Below are positions 1 through 7,920 of a DNA stretch of 43,665 nt, in pieces. The translations under genes were made by a program, and so were the position numbers. How positions within the stretch are numbered: position 1 is the first letter of the stretch; each line of letters starts with the position of its first letter. Origin of the DNA: Mucilaginibacter sp. (lineage in GTDB: Bacteria; Bacteroidota; Bacteroidia; Sphingobacteriales; Sphingobacteriaceae); contig JAUCSE010000059.1 in assembly GCA_030445275.1 (NCBI GenBank), positions 1-43,665 of the forward strand. Direction: 5' to 3'. The notes beneath the pieces were generated by a model. That model saw only the letters and a list, made by a program, of their open reading frames with translations. It did not search any database and had not been told where the DNA came from.

Positions 1-72
1 CATTTTTAAAACGTCCATCTTAAATTCAGCATCGTATTTCCTACGTGGCTTATCCAACTTTTTTCCTTGCAT
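1..72 (-). CDS. IS3-type transposase OrfA, 5' fragment at window edge
   Basis: Only the first 24 codons are inside the window, read on the minus strand from an ATG at 72-70 to position 1 with no stop. The peptide (MQGKKLDKPRRKYDAEFK then MDVLKM) has the basic start and the R-K-Y-x-x-E-F-K pattern that opens the helix-turn-helix OrfA of IS3/IS911-type transposases, which bind the terminal inverted repeats. The A/T-rich stretch just upstream (73-118) would be the element end. Identification rests on a very short peptide; another HTH transposase family is possible. Confidence 0.55.
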   Translation of the reverse strand, partial: MQGKKLDKPRRKYDAEFKMDVLKM

Positions 73-114
73 CCGTTTTGCTAATTTAAGCAAATCTTAC
101 TGTCCGGTTTTACC

Positions 115-187
115 GATGCATCTCAGCATCTATTCGCAGAATGCATGGTTCACTAATAGATCCTTCGCTATCGCTCAGGATGACAAG
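115..187. repeat. Truncated copy of GTCAT-ended palindrome, family C
   Basis: The right arm (TCGCTCAGGATGACA at about 172-186) and the AGCATCTATT centre match the family C elements at 21677 and 38337, but the left arm that should pair with it is missing. The break lies where the IS3-like element end begins. Confidence 0.5.
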
Positions 188-231
188 GTGCCTTTTGTCT
201 TTTATCCCAGAGTTCTTTATCCTTGTTCTCT

Positions 232-1419
232 CTAAAATACCCTGCAAAGCAATCCCTTCAAATACTCCCCTTCAGGAAAGGAGGCCCGTACCGGGTGATC
301 TTCAGGCTGGTGGAACTGATAAATAAATTGAACCTGCTTACCGGCATCAAGCGCGGCCCAGGCAATTACCTGTTTAAAAGTTTCCATATCCATAGCGCCC
401 GAACAGGAATAAGTAGCCAGCAATCCGCCTTCGTTCAATAAAAGCATCCCTAAACGGTTCAGATCCTTATAAGCTCTTGAGGCCCGCGTAAGCGCTGATC
501 GTGAAGGGGCGTACTTAGGCGGATCAAGTACAATAACATCAAACTTTTCGCCATCGTCTCTGAATTTACGCAACTGTACGTTAACATCAGATTTTATGGC
601 GGTATGTTTGCCAGTATCCAGTTTATTAAGCAGAATGTTTTCCTTCAAAGTTTCAATAGCCAGCGCCGAGCTATCCACACTGGTTACCGATGCAGCGCCA
701 TTTTTAAGGCTGTTCAGCGTAAAGCCACCCGTATAACAAAAGCAATCCAGCACCTTTTTTCCTTGAACATATGATGCCAATATATGCCGGTTATCACGCT
801 GGTCGCAATAAAAACCTGATTTTTGGCCTTCGGTTATATTGATGCCGTAAACAATATTATTCTCCAGCACTTCTACTATCTCGGGTGGGGGATTTCCTGC
901 CAATACTTTATTTTCAGTTTCTGCCATACCCTCATGTGCACGTGATGCAGTATCGCTTTTATCAGATATGCTTTCGGGGTTTAACAGTTTTTGTAGTTCG
1001 TCAATAATTACAGGCATCATCCGTTCCATGCCCGATGTAAGTACCTGTACCGCCAGATGGCCTGCATATTTATCAACAATTAAACCAGGCAGGTAGTCCG
1101 ATTCACTGAAAACCAGCCGGCAGGTATTGGTTCCGTTCTCCAGTACGTTCGCCCGGCTTTTAACCGCGATGGCCAATTTATTGCGGAACCAGTCGTCGTT
1201 AATTTCAACGCTCTCGTTCCATTCCAAAAGTCGTAACGCTACCCTTGATTGATCGTTATAAAAACCATAGGCCATAAAATCACCTTTGGCATTTAGCAGG
1301 CGCACCACATCGCCATTAGCCGGTTTGCCTTTAACTTTTTCAATAGCGCCCGAAAACACCCATGGATGCTTTTGCAAAACAGCCTTTTCTTTACCTTTGT
1401 TTAGTATAACATCAATCAT
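232..1419 (-). CDS. RlmI-like class I SAM-dependent rRNA methyltransferase
   Basis: A predicted cytosolic methyltransferase of the RlmI/YccW family, whose E. coli member makes m5C1962 in 23S rRNA. From the chosen start (MIDVILNKGKEK) it is 395 residues, the usual length. An N-terminal PUA domain carries HPWVFSGAI at about 18-26. QKSGFYCDQR is at about 199-208, the SAM loop VLDCFCYTGGF at about 223-233, LDPPK at 298-302 and TYSCS at 336-340, which holds the catalytic-type cysteine. The frame is open nine codons further upstream (1446), but family starts align with the ATG at 1419. A charged insert at about 150-178 is not typical of the family. It is divergent from the next gene and stands alone. 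The exact target base is inferred from family. Confidence 0.88.
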   Translation of the reverse strand: MIDVILNKGKEKAVLQKHPWVFSGAIEKVKGKPANGDVVRLLNAKGDFMAYGFYNDQSRVALRLLEWNESVEINDDWFRNKLAIAVKSRANVLENGTNTCRLVFSESDYLPGLIVDKYAGHLAVQVLTSGMERMMPVIIDELQKLLNPESISDKSDTASRAHEGMAETENKVLAGNPPPEIVEVLENNIVYGINITEGQKSGFYCDQRDNRHILASYVQGKKVLDCFCYTGGFTLNSLKNGAASVTSVDSSALAIETLKENILLNKLDTGKHTAIKSDVNVQLRKFRDDGEKFDVIVLDPPKYAPSRSALTRASRAYKDLNRLGMLLLNEGGLLATYSCSGAMDMETFKQVIAWAALDAGKQVQFIYQFHQPEDHPVRASFPEGEYLKGLLCRVF

Positions 1420-1590
1420 AACTGCAAAGGTAACAAGCCCTGGCAAATCATCACTTTTTAATTTTAACTGTAATTTAATGGTGACAAATAACGTTCTACC
1501 TAGACATGGTTAAACTTTTACAAAAATTATTGCTCCAATACAATATTTCCCGATTAAAAACATTTGGTATCTTAGTATCGAAAACATAAC

Positions 1591-2442
1591 ATGAGAAAGA
1601 TTTACTTATTTTTAGCTACCATGCTATTGGCATGCCTATGCTATAAAAGCAACGCACAAGGGGTACCCCGCATTCCTGAAAATAGTTCAACACAAACCAT
1701 TATCCAGGATTTTGGCCTGGGTAAGATCTCCATTACTTATTCAAGGCCCAATGTTAAGGGGCGCAGAATGTTTGGTGGTATAAACCCTTATGGTGAAGTA
1801 TGGAGAACAGGCGCTAATGCTGCAACTACCATTAGTTTTACAGAAAATGTTATTATTGAAGGCCATCCGGTACCTGCTGGTACTTATTCCCTTTTTAGTA
1901 TTCCTGACAAAACTGACTGGACCATTATACTCAACAAAACCGTTAAACAATGGGGAGCTTATAGCTATAAACAAGCCGATGATCTTTTACGGTTCACCGT
2001 TAAATCTAAAAGAGTAACCGAAAAGCGGGAAACCTTTACCATCGCTTTTTCCAACTCAACAACCAAGTCAACAGATTTGTATCTGGTATGGGACCACACA
2101 GCAGTTATGATTCATATGGAAACAACAGACGACGCTAAGATCATGGCAAATATTGATGAGCTGATGAAAGGCGAACGCAAGCCTTACTATCTTAATGCCA
2201 TACAATATTACTATGAAAACGATAAAGATGTTGATAAAGCTTTAGGTTGGGTAGCTGAGGCAGAGAAAGAAGAGCCTAAGAAACCCTGGTTTAAACTATG
2301 GGAATCGCACTTGTTGCTAAAAAAGGGCGATAAAGCAGGTGCCATAGCTGCCGCTGAGGCCGGTATCGAGCTTTCAAAAGAAAGTAATGATGATGAATAC
2401 TTGAGGCTTAACCTCGAAGCGTTGAATCATGCTAAAGATTAA
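1591..2442 (+). CDS. DUF2911 domain secreted protein
   Basis: 283 residues with a clear signal peptide (hydrophobic 4-16, ending near KSNAQ). Residues about 30-175 match the DUF2911 family, seen in GKISITYSRPNVKGR, the GEVWRTGANAATTI block and PAGTYSLFSIP. The C-terminal third is helical and TPR-like (YYLNAIQYYY..., repeated A/E/K-rich helices with KKPWFKLWESHLL). DUF2911 proteins are common in Bacteroidota and their biochemical role is unknown; export to the periplasm or surface is inferred from the signal sequence. It is monocistronic, divergent from the RlmI-like gene, and ends in a terminator that sits inside the 3' end of the convergent symporter gene. Confidence 0.85.
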   Translation: MRKIYLFLATMLLACLCYKSNAQGVPRIPENSSTQTIIQDFGLGKISITYSRPNVKGRRMFGGINPYGEVWRTGANAATTISFTENVIIEGHPVPAGTYSLFSIPDKTDWTIILNKTVKQWGAYSYKQADDLLRFTVKSKRVTEKRETFTIAFSNSTTKSTDLYLVWDHTAVMIHMETTDDAKIMANIDELMKGERKPYYLNAIQYYYENDKDVDKALGWVAEAEKEEPKKPWFKLWESHLLLKKGDKAGAIAAAEAGIELSKESNDDEYLRLNLEALNHAKD

Positions 2443-2468
2443 CCACCAGATAAAATAGTTAAACGATA

Positions 2469-4178
2469 TTACAGGCCCGGTTCCACAGCCGGGCTTTTTT
2501 GTGGAATGAACTTATTGAGCAGGTAGGCCAGTATAATTAGCAATATGCAACCTATTGCATTAAGCCACAAATAGGCGATCACATCAAAATAGCCGAAAAT
2601 ACAAATAACTATCTCTGTTATAATGGCGGCAATAAACACAGCATTACCCTGTATTTTTTTAAAGTAAAAGGCCACAATGAACACTCCTAAAATAGTTCCG
2701 TAAATGTAGGACCCCAATTGGTTAACTGCCTCTAACAAATTCCCTATCCTGCTGGCATAAAGCGCCATACCAATACAGATTACCCCCCAAAATATGGTAG
2801 CCAATCGTGAGGCATTAAGGTAATTCTGTTCTGATGCCCCTGGGTTAATGATCCGTTTATAAATATCAATAACGCTGGTTGATGCCAGGGAATTCAAAGC
2901 GCTGGCTGTTGAACCCATTGAAGCCAGGAAAATAATAGCGATAAGCAACCCGATAAGTCCTTTGGGTAAATATTGAGTAACAAAAGTAAGGAACACATAA
3001 TTGGTATCATTGCTATCGGCACCGGCACTGTTTTTTTTCATCAGGGCAATAGCGTTCTGTCGTATATGGCGCGACTGTAAATCGGCCAGTTTAAGCGCGT
3101 TCTGGGCCTGATCTATCTGATTTTTATCCTTACTATCGATAGCTTTGATCAGGTTATTAGCCTTTGCTTTTTTCTGTTCAAAGGCCTGTATATATTGCTG
3201 ATCAAAATGATTGTACTGGGTAGCGTAATTGCTTTGTTTTATTTTATTTACCTCGTACTGATTAAAAAACATGGGCGGCCTGTTAAACTGGTAAAAGGCA
3301 AAAACCAGCACACCTATAAGCAGAATCAAAAACTGCATAGGTATTTTTATCAATCCATTCATGATAAGCCCCAACCTGCTTTGCCCTACCGAGCTGCCTG
3401 TTAAGTATCGCCCTACCTGGCTTTGATCGGTACCAAAGTATGATAGTTGTAAAAAGAATCCGCCAATAAGTCCGCTCCATATGGTATAGCGGTTATTAGG
3501 ATCAAACTTCCAGTCGATAACATTCATGCGGCCCAGTTTACCGGCCATTTTCAGTGCATTGGTAAAGCCCACTCCTGATGGCAGCAAGTTTACCACTAGT
3601 ATACCAGCCAGAAACATCCCCAGAAAAATAATGCTCATTTGCAACAATTGGGTATATGACACTGCCTTACTACCACCATAAACCGTATAAAATATAACCA
3701 GACCACCAATAAATAGTGTAGTATAAGCTGTATTGATATTGAGTATGGTTGATAGAATGATGGATGGTGCGTAAATAGTTACCCCGGTTGAAAGTCCACG
3801 CTGTACCAGGAACAAAAAGGAAGTAAGCGCCCGGGTTTTCAGATCAAACCGCTGTTCCAGAAATTCATAGGCCGTAAATACTTTAAGCCGATGAAATATA
3901 GGCACAAAAGTGATACACAGCACAATCATGGCTAAGGGTAAACCAAAGTAAAACTGCACAAAACGCATCCCATCTGAATAAGCCTGACCGGGTGCGGAAA
4001 GAAATGTAATGGCACTGGCCTGGGTCGCCATAACCGAAAGCCCTACGTGATACCAGGGTAATGAGCGGTTACCCATTAAAAACTGATCAATGTTTTTATT
4101 GCTACCGCTTTTCCATATTCCGTAAAGCACGATGGCAAATATGGTAGAACCTAAAACTATCCAATCAATTAAACTCAT
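2469..4178 (-). CDS. Sodium:solute symporter family transporter
   Basis: 569 residues with 13-14 hydrophobic segments, matching the SSS (SGLT-like) family: DQFLMGNRSLPWYHVG near 31-46, the small-residue helix around SAITFLSAPGQAY (55-67), and TVYGGSKAVSYTQ near 165-177. These transporters import sugars, sialic acids, amino acids or vitamins with Na+; the substrate cannot be read here, though a neighbouring PIG-L deacetylase suggests an amino-sugar or glycoconjugate product. A hydrophilic, Lys/Gln-rich segment at about 300-392 interrupts the membrane core and is longer than the usual loop. It is the last gene of a minus-strand group; its ATG overlaps the stop of the 41-codon gene upstream (ATGA), so the two are likely translationally coupled. 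Confidence 0.88.
   Translation of the reverse strand: MSLIDWIVLGSTIFAIVLYGIWKSGSNKNIDQFLMGNRSLPWYHVGLSVMATQASAITFLSAPGQAYSDGMRFVQFYFGLPLAMIVLCITFVPIFHRLKVFTAYEFLEQRFDLKTRALTSFLFLVQRGLSTGVTIYAPSIILSTILNINTAYTTLFIGGLVIFYTVYGGSKAVSYTQLLQMSIIFLGMFLAGILVVNLLPSGVGFTNALKMAGKLGRMNVIDWKFDPNNRYTIWSGLIGGFFLQLSYFGTDQSQVGRYLTGSSVGQSRLGLIMNGLIKIPMQFLILLIGVLVFAFYQFNRPPMFFNQYEVNKIKQSNYATQYNHFDQQYIQAFEQKKAKANNLIKAIDSKDKNQIDQAQNALKLADLQSRHIRQNAIALMKKNSAGADSNDTNYVFLTFVTQYLPKGLIGLLIAIIFLASMGSTASALNSLASTSVIDIYKRIINPGASEQNYLNASRLATIFWGVICIGMALYASRIGNLLEAVNQLGSYIYGTILGVFIVAFYFKKIQGNAVFIAAIITEIVICIFGYFDVIAYLWLNAIGCILLIILAYLLNKFIPQKSPAVEPGL
2475..2500 (+). terminator. Rho-independent terminator inside the convergent CDS
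   Basis: A GCCCGG / CCGGGC stem (2475-2480 with 2489-2494) and an 8-nt loop are followed by six T residues. It serves the DUF2911 gene but is also the last coding codons (...PAVEPGL) of the opposite-strand symporter. Confidence 0.8.
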
Positions 4179-4300
4179 TCAAAAAATTTTGTAATGAGCC
4201 AAAATAACAAAATTAAAAAAACCAGCCATGCAGCTACAATGCCGTAAAACTGGTTCCAATTACTTATAAATGATGGTAGATCGGGATCACGCCTTTTCAC
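4175..4300 (-). CDS. 41-residue single-pass membrane protein, GTG start
   Basis: A short open frame read from GTG at 4300 to TGA at 4177-4175. The product is MKRRDPDLPSFISNWNQFYG, then one strongly hydrophobic helix (residues about 20-36) and the tail TKFFE. It starts inside the last codons of the 63-residue membrane gene (14-nt overlap) and ends in an ATGA overlap with the symporter, an arrangement expected of a coupled real gene rather than chance. The positive N-terminus suggests N-in topology. No family is recognised. It may be a small accessory subunit of the symporter, by analogy with other small transporter partners; that is inference. Confidence 0.6.
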   Translation of the reverse strand: MKRRDPDLPSFISNWNQFYGIVAAWLVFLILLFWLITKFFE

Positions 4301-4478
4301 CGCGGCCTTTAACCAAAACAGTCACAAAGAAACCGGCGGTTAATAAGCCCAAAACACCGCCAACTGGTATCCAGGTAAATCCTCTATCAATTATTGCACC
4401 CACAAAAAGGCCAGATACTAACCCTACCAGGTAAAATACAAAATCTAAGCTTTTTTCTTCTTCTTCGTGATGTTTCAT
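4287..4478 (-). CDS. Small two-helix membrane protein
   Basis: 63 residues: an acidic N-terminus (MKHHEEEEKS), two hydrophobic helices (about 11-28 and 35-55) separated by DRGFTWIP, and a basic tail. The DRGF...P turn between two helices is reminiscent of AtpZ/AtpI-type small proteins, but the match is weak and no ATP synthase genes are near. It lies upstream of, and overlaps, the 41-codon membrane gene, and is followed by the symporter, so all three are probably co-transcribed. Function unknown. Confidence 0.6.
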   Translation of the reverse strand: MKHHEEEEKSLDFVFYLVGLVSGLFVGAIIDRGFTWIPVGGVLGLLTAGFFVTVLVKGRGEKA

Positions 4479-4557
4479 ATTACTGTTTTTATAACAGGGA
4501 CAAAAATAGGTGATTAATTGATTTTTACCAAAAAAACTAATTGTTGTACTTAAACTG

Positions 4558-7068
4558 TTACTTTTTAGGCTTGCTCAACAAATTAACAAACAAACGGTAA
4601 GCTCCCGGCACACCGGCCGGCAACTCTCTAAAGAAAGCCAATGAAGTATAAACAAAGCGGCCCTTGCCATAATCTGCCACTATAAGTGATCCATTTAGCG
4701 GCGCTTCATCTTTATCATTCATCTGAAAAATGGTCTTATACTGCGGGTCTATGTCGCTTACAAAATAAAGGCCACGCTCCTGTATCCAGCCCTTAAAGTC
4801 ATCCTGCGTAATTTTATTGGGGTAGTTTAGCACTGCGTTTTGTTTATCTAAAACGGTGACCTCTGCCTCCTCATTAGTAACCCTTTCATTAACCACCCTG
4901 AATGGGTAAGGACCTATTTGTTTTACCACCAGCCCAGAGTTATTATTATACTGAACCACCAGGTTACCGCCATTTTTCACATAATCCATCAACCGCGATT
5001 GCTCATAGGCCAGGCGTTCATTTACATTATAGGCCCGCACCCCGGTAATAATGGCATCGTATGTAGTAAGATCGGTGTTCATGATGTCGCTTTCAGACAA
5101 TACATGTACATCATACCCAACCTGACGCAGGGCCTCTGGCATCAGGTCGCCGGCTCCGGTGATGTATCCTAATTTTTTGCCGGCAATTTTCAGATTGAGG
5201 TTCACTAGCTTGGCCTCGGCCTGTGGAAACAGCGTGATAGCTGGTACGTGATCATATCTTATCCGGCGCAATGCCAGGGAAAATGGCTTGTCGTTTGCTG
5301 TTACAACAACCTGCAAATTGTTGGTACCTGGCTTACTTTCTGTTGGTGCTACGGTAAAAGCTACCGTCCATTCGTCGTTTTTATTTTTATCAGCAAAATC
5401 AATTTTTTCAGGGCTTATCTTCCAACCATTAACAGGTTTTATACTGATGCTTCCATTGGCCTTAGTAAAACTTTTTAATTTTACCTGAACCACCTGTGGT
5501 TGTTGTGAATCAAAAATGTAATCCTGATTTTCAATATTGGCAGTAACCGGCGGCGTAATCTCAATCGGCTGATAAACCTCGCCCCTAACCGGGTCAACAT
5601 ATTTATAGAATAATCGACGTTCAAAATGAACCGGTCTGCCCTCAATGATAAACTCAAAATCAACTTTGGGCAGATCTGGATTTTCGGGATTACCGACACT
5701 GCCCTCATTGGCAATATTATAAGTACCAATTGGGTGTGGTGATCCTAACCAGTAAGGTTGTGATATTGCACCGGCAATACAGTTATCATTCAATGTTTGG
5801 AGCTCATTTGCCGGAATAATTTGGTCTTTAACCGATAACGCATATTCAGCTAAAGGAGCTATAAAGGAATCTGCATTGTAGCTTACATTGTCCGCATGTT
5901 GCAATACAGTCTCACCCTTTAAGTGTATCTTCAAATTATAACGACTTATCACTTGCGATCGAAGATTCATCTGATCTCCCAGCGCATATGTTGGCTCAGC
6001 AGTATAAGCCTCAAACCATAAACCTGCACATGCAGCTATCAGATCACTCAGCTCTTTTGTTTTTTGTGTACGCCAGTAAACATCTGATATCTTATCAACA
6101 TGACCAAGTAACTGAACCAATGCGGGCACCGATTTTTCGGGGGCTTCGGCGTTAAAATCTCGGCTAATAATCCCCAGCGTAGCCCCAATAGCTTCGCCAT
6201 CCTTTACTCTTTTCCAAGTGGTATTAACACCATCCATCAGGTCGTTTTGCGGGGCATCGCCCAAAATGGTTTTAAAATATTCATAAAATTCGCCCCGTTG
6301 TTTGGCCGACCCAAAGCCTTGTGTTTTATGATTACTGCGGCTTTCGGCAGCTATTTCGCCATAACCTTTGCCCAAAACCGGATTGTAAACACCAACATTA
6401 ATTTTAAACTGATCGGCTGCGGTAGTATTAACACTGCCAAAGCTAAAAGTATTCCACAGCAACCGTTTGGCCTGCCATGGCTGTACATATTTTAATTGTT
6501 CAGGATAACGCTTAGGGTCAGCTGCCGCTGTAAATGCCTCCTGCGCTAATATAGCCGATGAGGTATGGTGCCCGTGACCTCCTTCGCCGGTGGTTGGGAA
6601 ACGGCATATCATTACATCAGGTCTGAATTTGCGGATCACCCAAACCATATCGCCCAATACTTTTTCCTTGTCCCATATTTTCAGGGTTTCTTCAGGGCCC
6701 TTTGAAAATCCAAAGTCATTTGCCCGGGTAAAAAACTGTTCGGCACCATCCACTTTTCGTGCGGCCAATAACTCTTGTGTACGTATCAACCCTAAAAGTT
6801 CGCTTTGCTCATTACCTATCAGGTTTTGCCCTCCATCACCGCGAGTAACTGAAAGATAGCCTGTACGATAATGTTTTTCCTGTGCCAGATAGGCCAGCAA
6901 GCGGGTATTTTCATCATCGGGATGCGCAGCAATATATAGTACACTGCCAAGTGTATTCAGTTTCTTGAAATTTTGCTGAATGCTACCCAGATCGGCCGGT
7001 GGCGAGGTTTGTGCAATTGCAAATGTAGAAAGGTATAAAAAGATTGTAATGAGGTTGATCCGTTTCAT
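4558..7068 (-). CDS. Secreted PIG-L/LmbE-family deacetylase with C-terminal GATase-like domain
   Basis: 836 residues with a signal peptide (cleavage near FAIAQ). The N-terminal part is a PIG-L/LmbE zinc deacetylase: AAHPDDE at 47-53 gives the zinc-binding His and Asp pair, followed by TRGDGGQN and, near 165, GHGHH with the other metal-binding histidine. The middle is beta-rich. The C-terminal region (ITGVRAYNVNE, then NGGNLVVQYNN) resembles the ThuA/class I glutamine-amidotransferase-like fold seen in large Bacteroidota PIG-L proteins. The family removes N-acetyl groups from amino sugars; the actual substrate is unknown. Downstream on the same strand are two small membrane genes and an SSS symporter, which suggests hydrolysis outside and uptake of the product. 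Confidence 0.85.
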   Translation of the reverse strand: MKRINLITIFLYLSTFAIAQTSPPADLGSIQQNFKKLNTLGSVLYIAAHPDDENTRLLAYLAQEKHYRTGYLSVTRGDGGQNLIGNEQSELLGLIRTQELLAARKVDGAEQFFTRANDFGFSKGPEETLKIWDKEKVLGDMVWVIRKFRPDVMICRFPTTGEGGHGHHTSSAILAQEAFTAAADPKRYPEQLKYVQPWQAKRLLWNTFSFGSVNTTAADQFKINVGVYNPVLGKGYGEIAAESRSNHKTQGFGSAKQRGEFYEYFKTILGDAPQNDLMDGVNTTWKRVKDGEAIGATLGIISRDFNAEAPEKSVPALVQLLGHVDKISDVYWRTQKTKELSDLIAACAGLWFEAYTAEPTYALGDQMNLRSQVISRYNLKIHLKGETVLQHADNVSYNADSFIAPLAEYALSVKDQIIPANELQTLNDNCIAGAISQPYWLGSPHPIGTYNIANEGSVGNPENPDLPKVDFEFIIEGRPVHFERRLFYKYVDPVRGEVYQPIEITPPVTANIENQDYIFDSQQPQVVQVKLKSFTKANGSISIKPVNGWKISPEKIDFADKNKNDEWTVAFTVAPTESKPGTNNLQVVVTANDKPFSLALRRIRYDHVPAITLFPQAEAKLVNLNLKIAGKKLGYITGAGDLMPEALRQVGYDVHVLSESDIMNTDLTTYDAIITGVRAYNVNERLAYEQSRLMDYVKNGGNLVVQYNNNSGLVVKQIGPYPFRVVNERVTNEEAEVTVLDKQNAVLNYPNKITQDDFKGWIQERGLYFVSDIDPQYKTIFQMNDKDEAPLNGSLIVADYGKGRFVYTSLAFFRELPAGVPGAYRLFVNLLSKPKK

Positions 7069-7073
7069 GGCGA

Positions 7074-7081
7074 CAAATATA
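7074..7081 (-). promoter_or_regulatory. Candidate -7 element for the PIG-L deacetylase gene
   Basis: TATATTTG on the minus strand fits the Bacteroidota TAnnTTTG core and lies 5 nt before the ATG, which would give a leaderless or nearly leaderless mRNA. No convincing TTTG -33 box is seen, so this is weak. Confidence 0.35.
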
Positions 7082-7228
7082 TTCGAAAGATGGATATATC
7101 TTATTTCTGTATCAATAATATAACATTATGTTGATTATGAAATGAATAAAATTTCATATCTTGACTAAAACAATTCTGTCATTCGTCAGTAATCTTAATC
7201 GGGCGATTAACCTTTTACCGCAGATCAC

Positions 7229-7259
7229 TTTGCATTAATCAATCGTTTGATTAATTTTG
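7229..7259 (+). promoter_or_regulatory. Promoter and TetR operator of the efflux operon
   Basis: A -33 TTTG (7229-7232), 19-nt spacer and TAATTTTG (7252-7259) fit the Bacteroidota sigma-A consensus exactly. Within the spacer and overlapping the -7 box is a perfect 9-bp inverted repeat, ATTAATCAA-tcgt-TTGATTAAT (7234-7255), the size and position expected of a TetR-family operator. The gene starts about 14 nt downstream. Autorepression of the whole operon is the simple inference. Confidence 0.75.
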
Positions 7260-7272
7260 TGCCGTTAAAAAA

Positions 7273-7920
7273 ATGGACAAAGATAAAATAGATAAAAAAG
7301 ACCATATCCTGGATGTTGCCGAGCGCGTATTTTCAGAGATGGGTTTTGATGGAGCTTCTACCCGTCTGATCTCGGGCGAAGCCGGCGTAAACATGGCCAT
7401 GCTTAATTACTATTTCGGTTCAAAAGAAGGATTGTTTCTTGCTGTTATCGAACGTAAGATCACCTATTTTCAAAATATATTACAAATTCTGGGCAGTGAC
7501 GAAAATATTAGCTCTTGGGAGAAAATAGAATCGTATATTGAAATATATGGCGACCGTGTAGTAATTAATAACTGTTTTCAGAAATTATTATACCAGGAAC
7601 TGACCATGAACCGCCGCACAGAACTGGCCGATAAGATACGTAGCATCCTAATGAAGAGCACATCAGAGCTGGTAAAAATATTACAGGAAGGGATAAACAA
7701 CGGTGAGTTTAATAAAGATACTGATATGCAAATGGTAGTAGCCACACTTTACGGCACCAAAAACTTTATCCTTAATACTCCTCTCATGTCATCAGCCTTA
7801 CTAGGATATGACATGCATGACGAAAAAATACTGGAGGAAAAATTTAAACCTCGTATAAAAACATATTTAAAAAACCTCTTAAAAGCGTACTTAGTTAAAG
7901 AAAATGACAACTCGAAATAA
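7273..7920 (+). CDS. TetR/AcrR family transcriptional regulator
   Basis: 215 residues. The N-terminal 55 form the TetR helix-turn-helix: HILDVAERVFSEMGFDGAST, then LISGEAGVNMAMLNYYFGSK, with the typical NYYFGSKEGLF signature. The rest is an all-helical ligand-binding and dimerisation domain. It is first in an operon with tolC-, emrA- and emrB-like genes and overlaps the tolC-like gene by 17 nt, so it is the likely local repressor, released by an efflux substrate. The palindrome in its own promoter (7234-7255) is the probable binding site. The inducer is unknown. Confidence 0.9.
   Translation: MDKDKIDKKDHILDVAERVFSEMGFDGASTRLISGEAGVNMAMLNYYFGSKEGLFLAVIERKITYFQNILQILGSDENISSWEKIESYIEIYGDRVVINNCFQKLLYQELTMNRRTELADKIRSILMKSTSELVKILQEGINNGEFNKDTDMQMVVATLYGTKNFILNTPLMSSALLGYDMHDEKILEEKFKPRIKTYLKNLLKAYLVKENDNSK

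Noticed and set aside
141..441. Short plus-strand frames at the left edge
   Set aside because: They cross a truncated repeat and the 3' end of the methyltransferase gene; no protein-like features.
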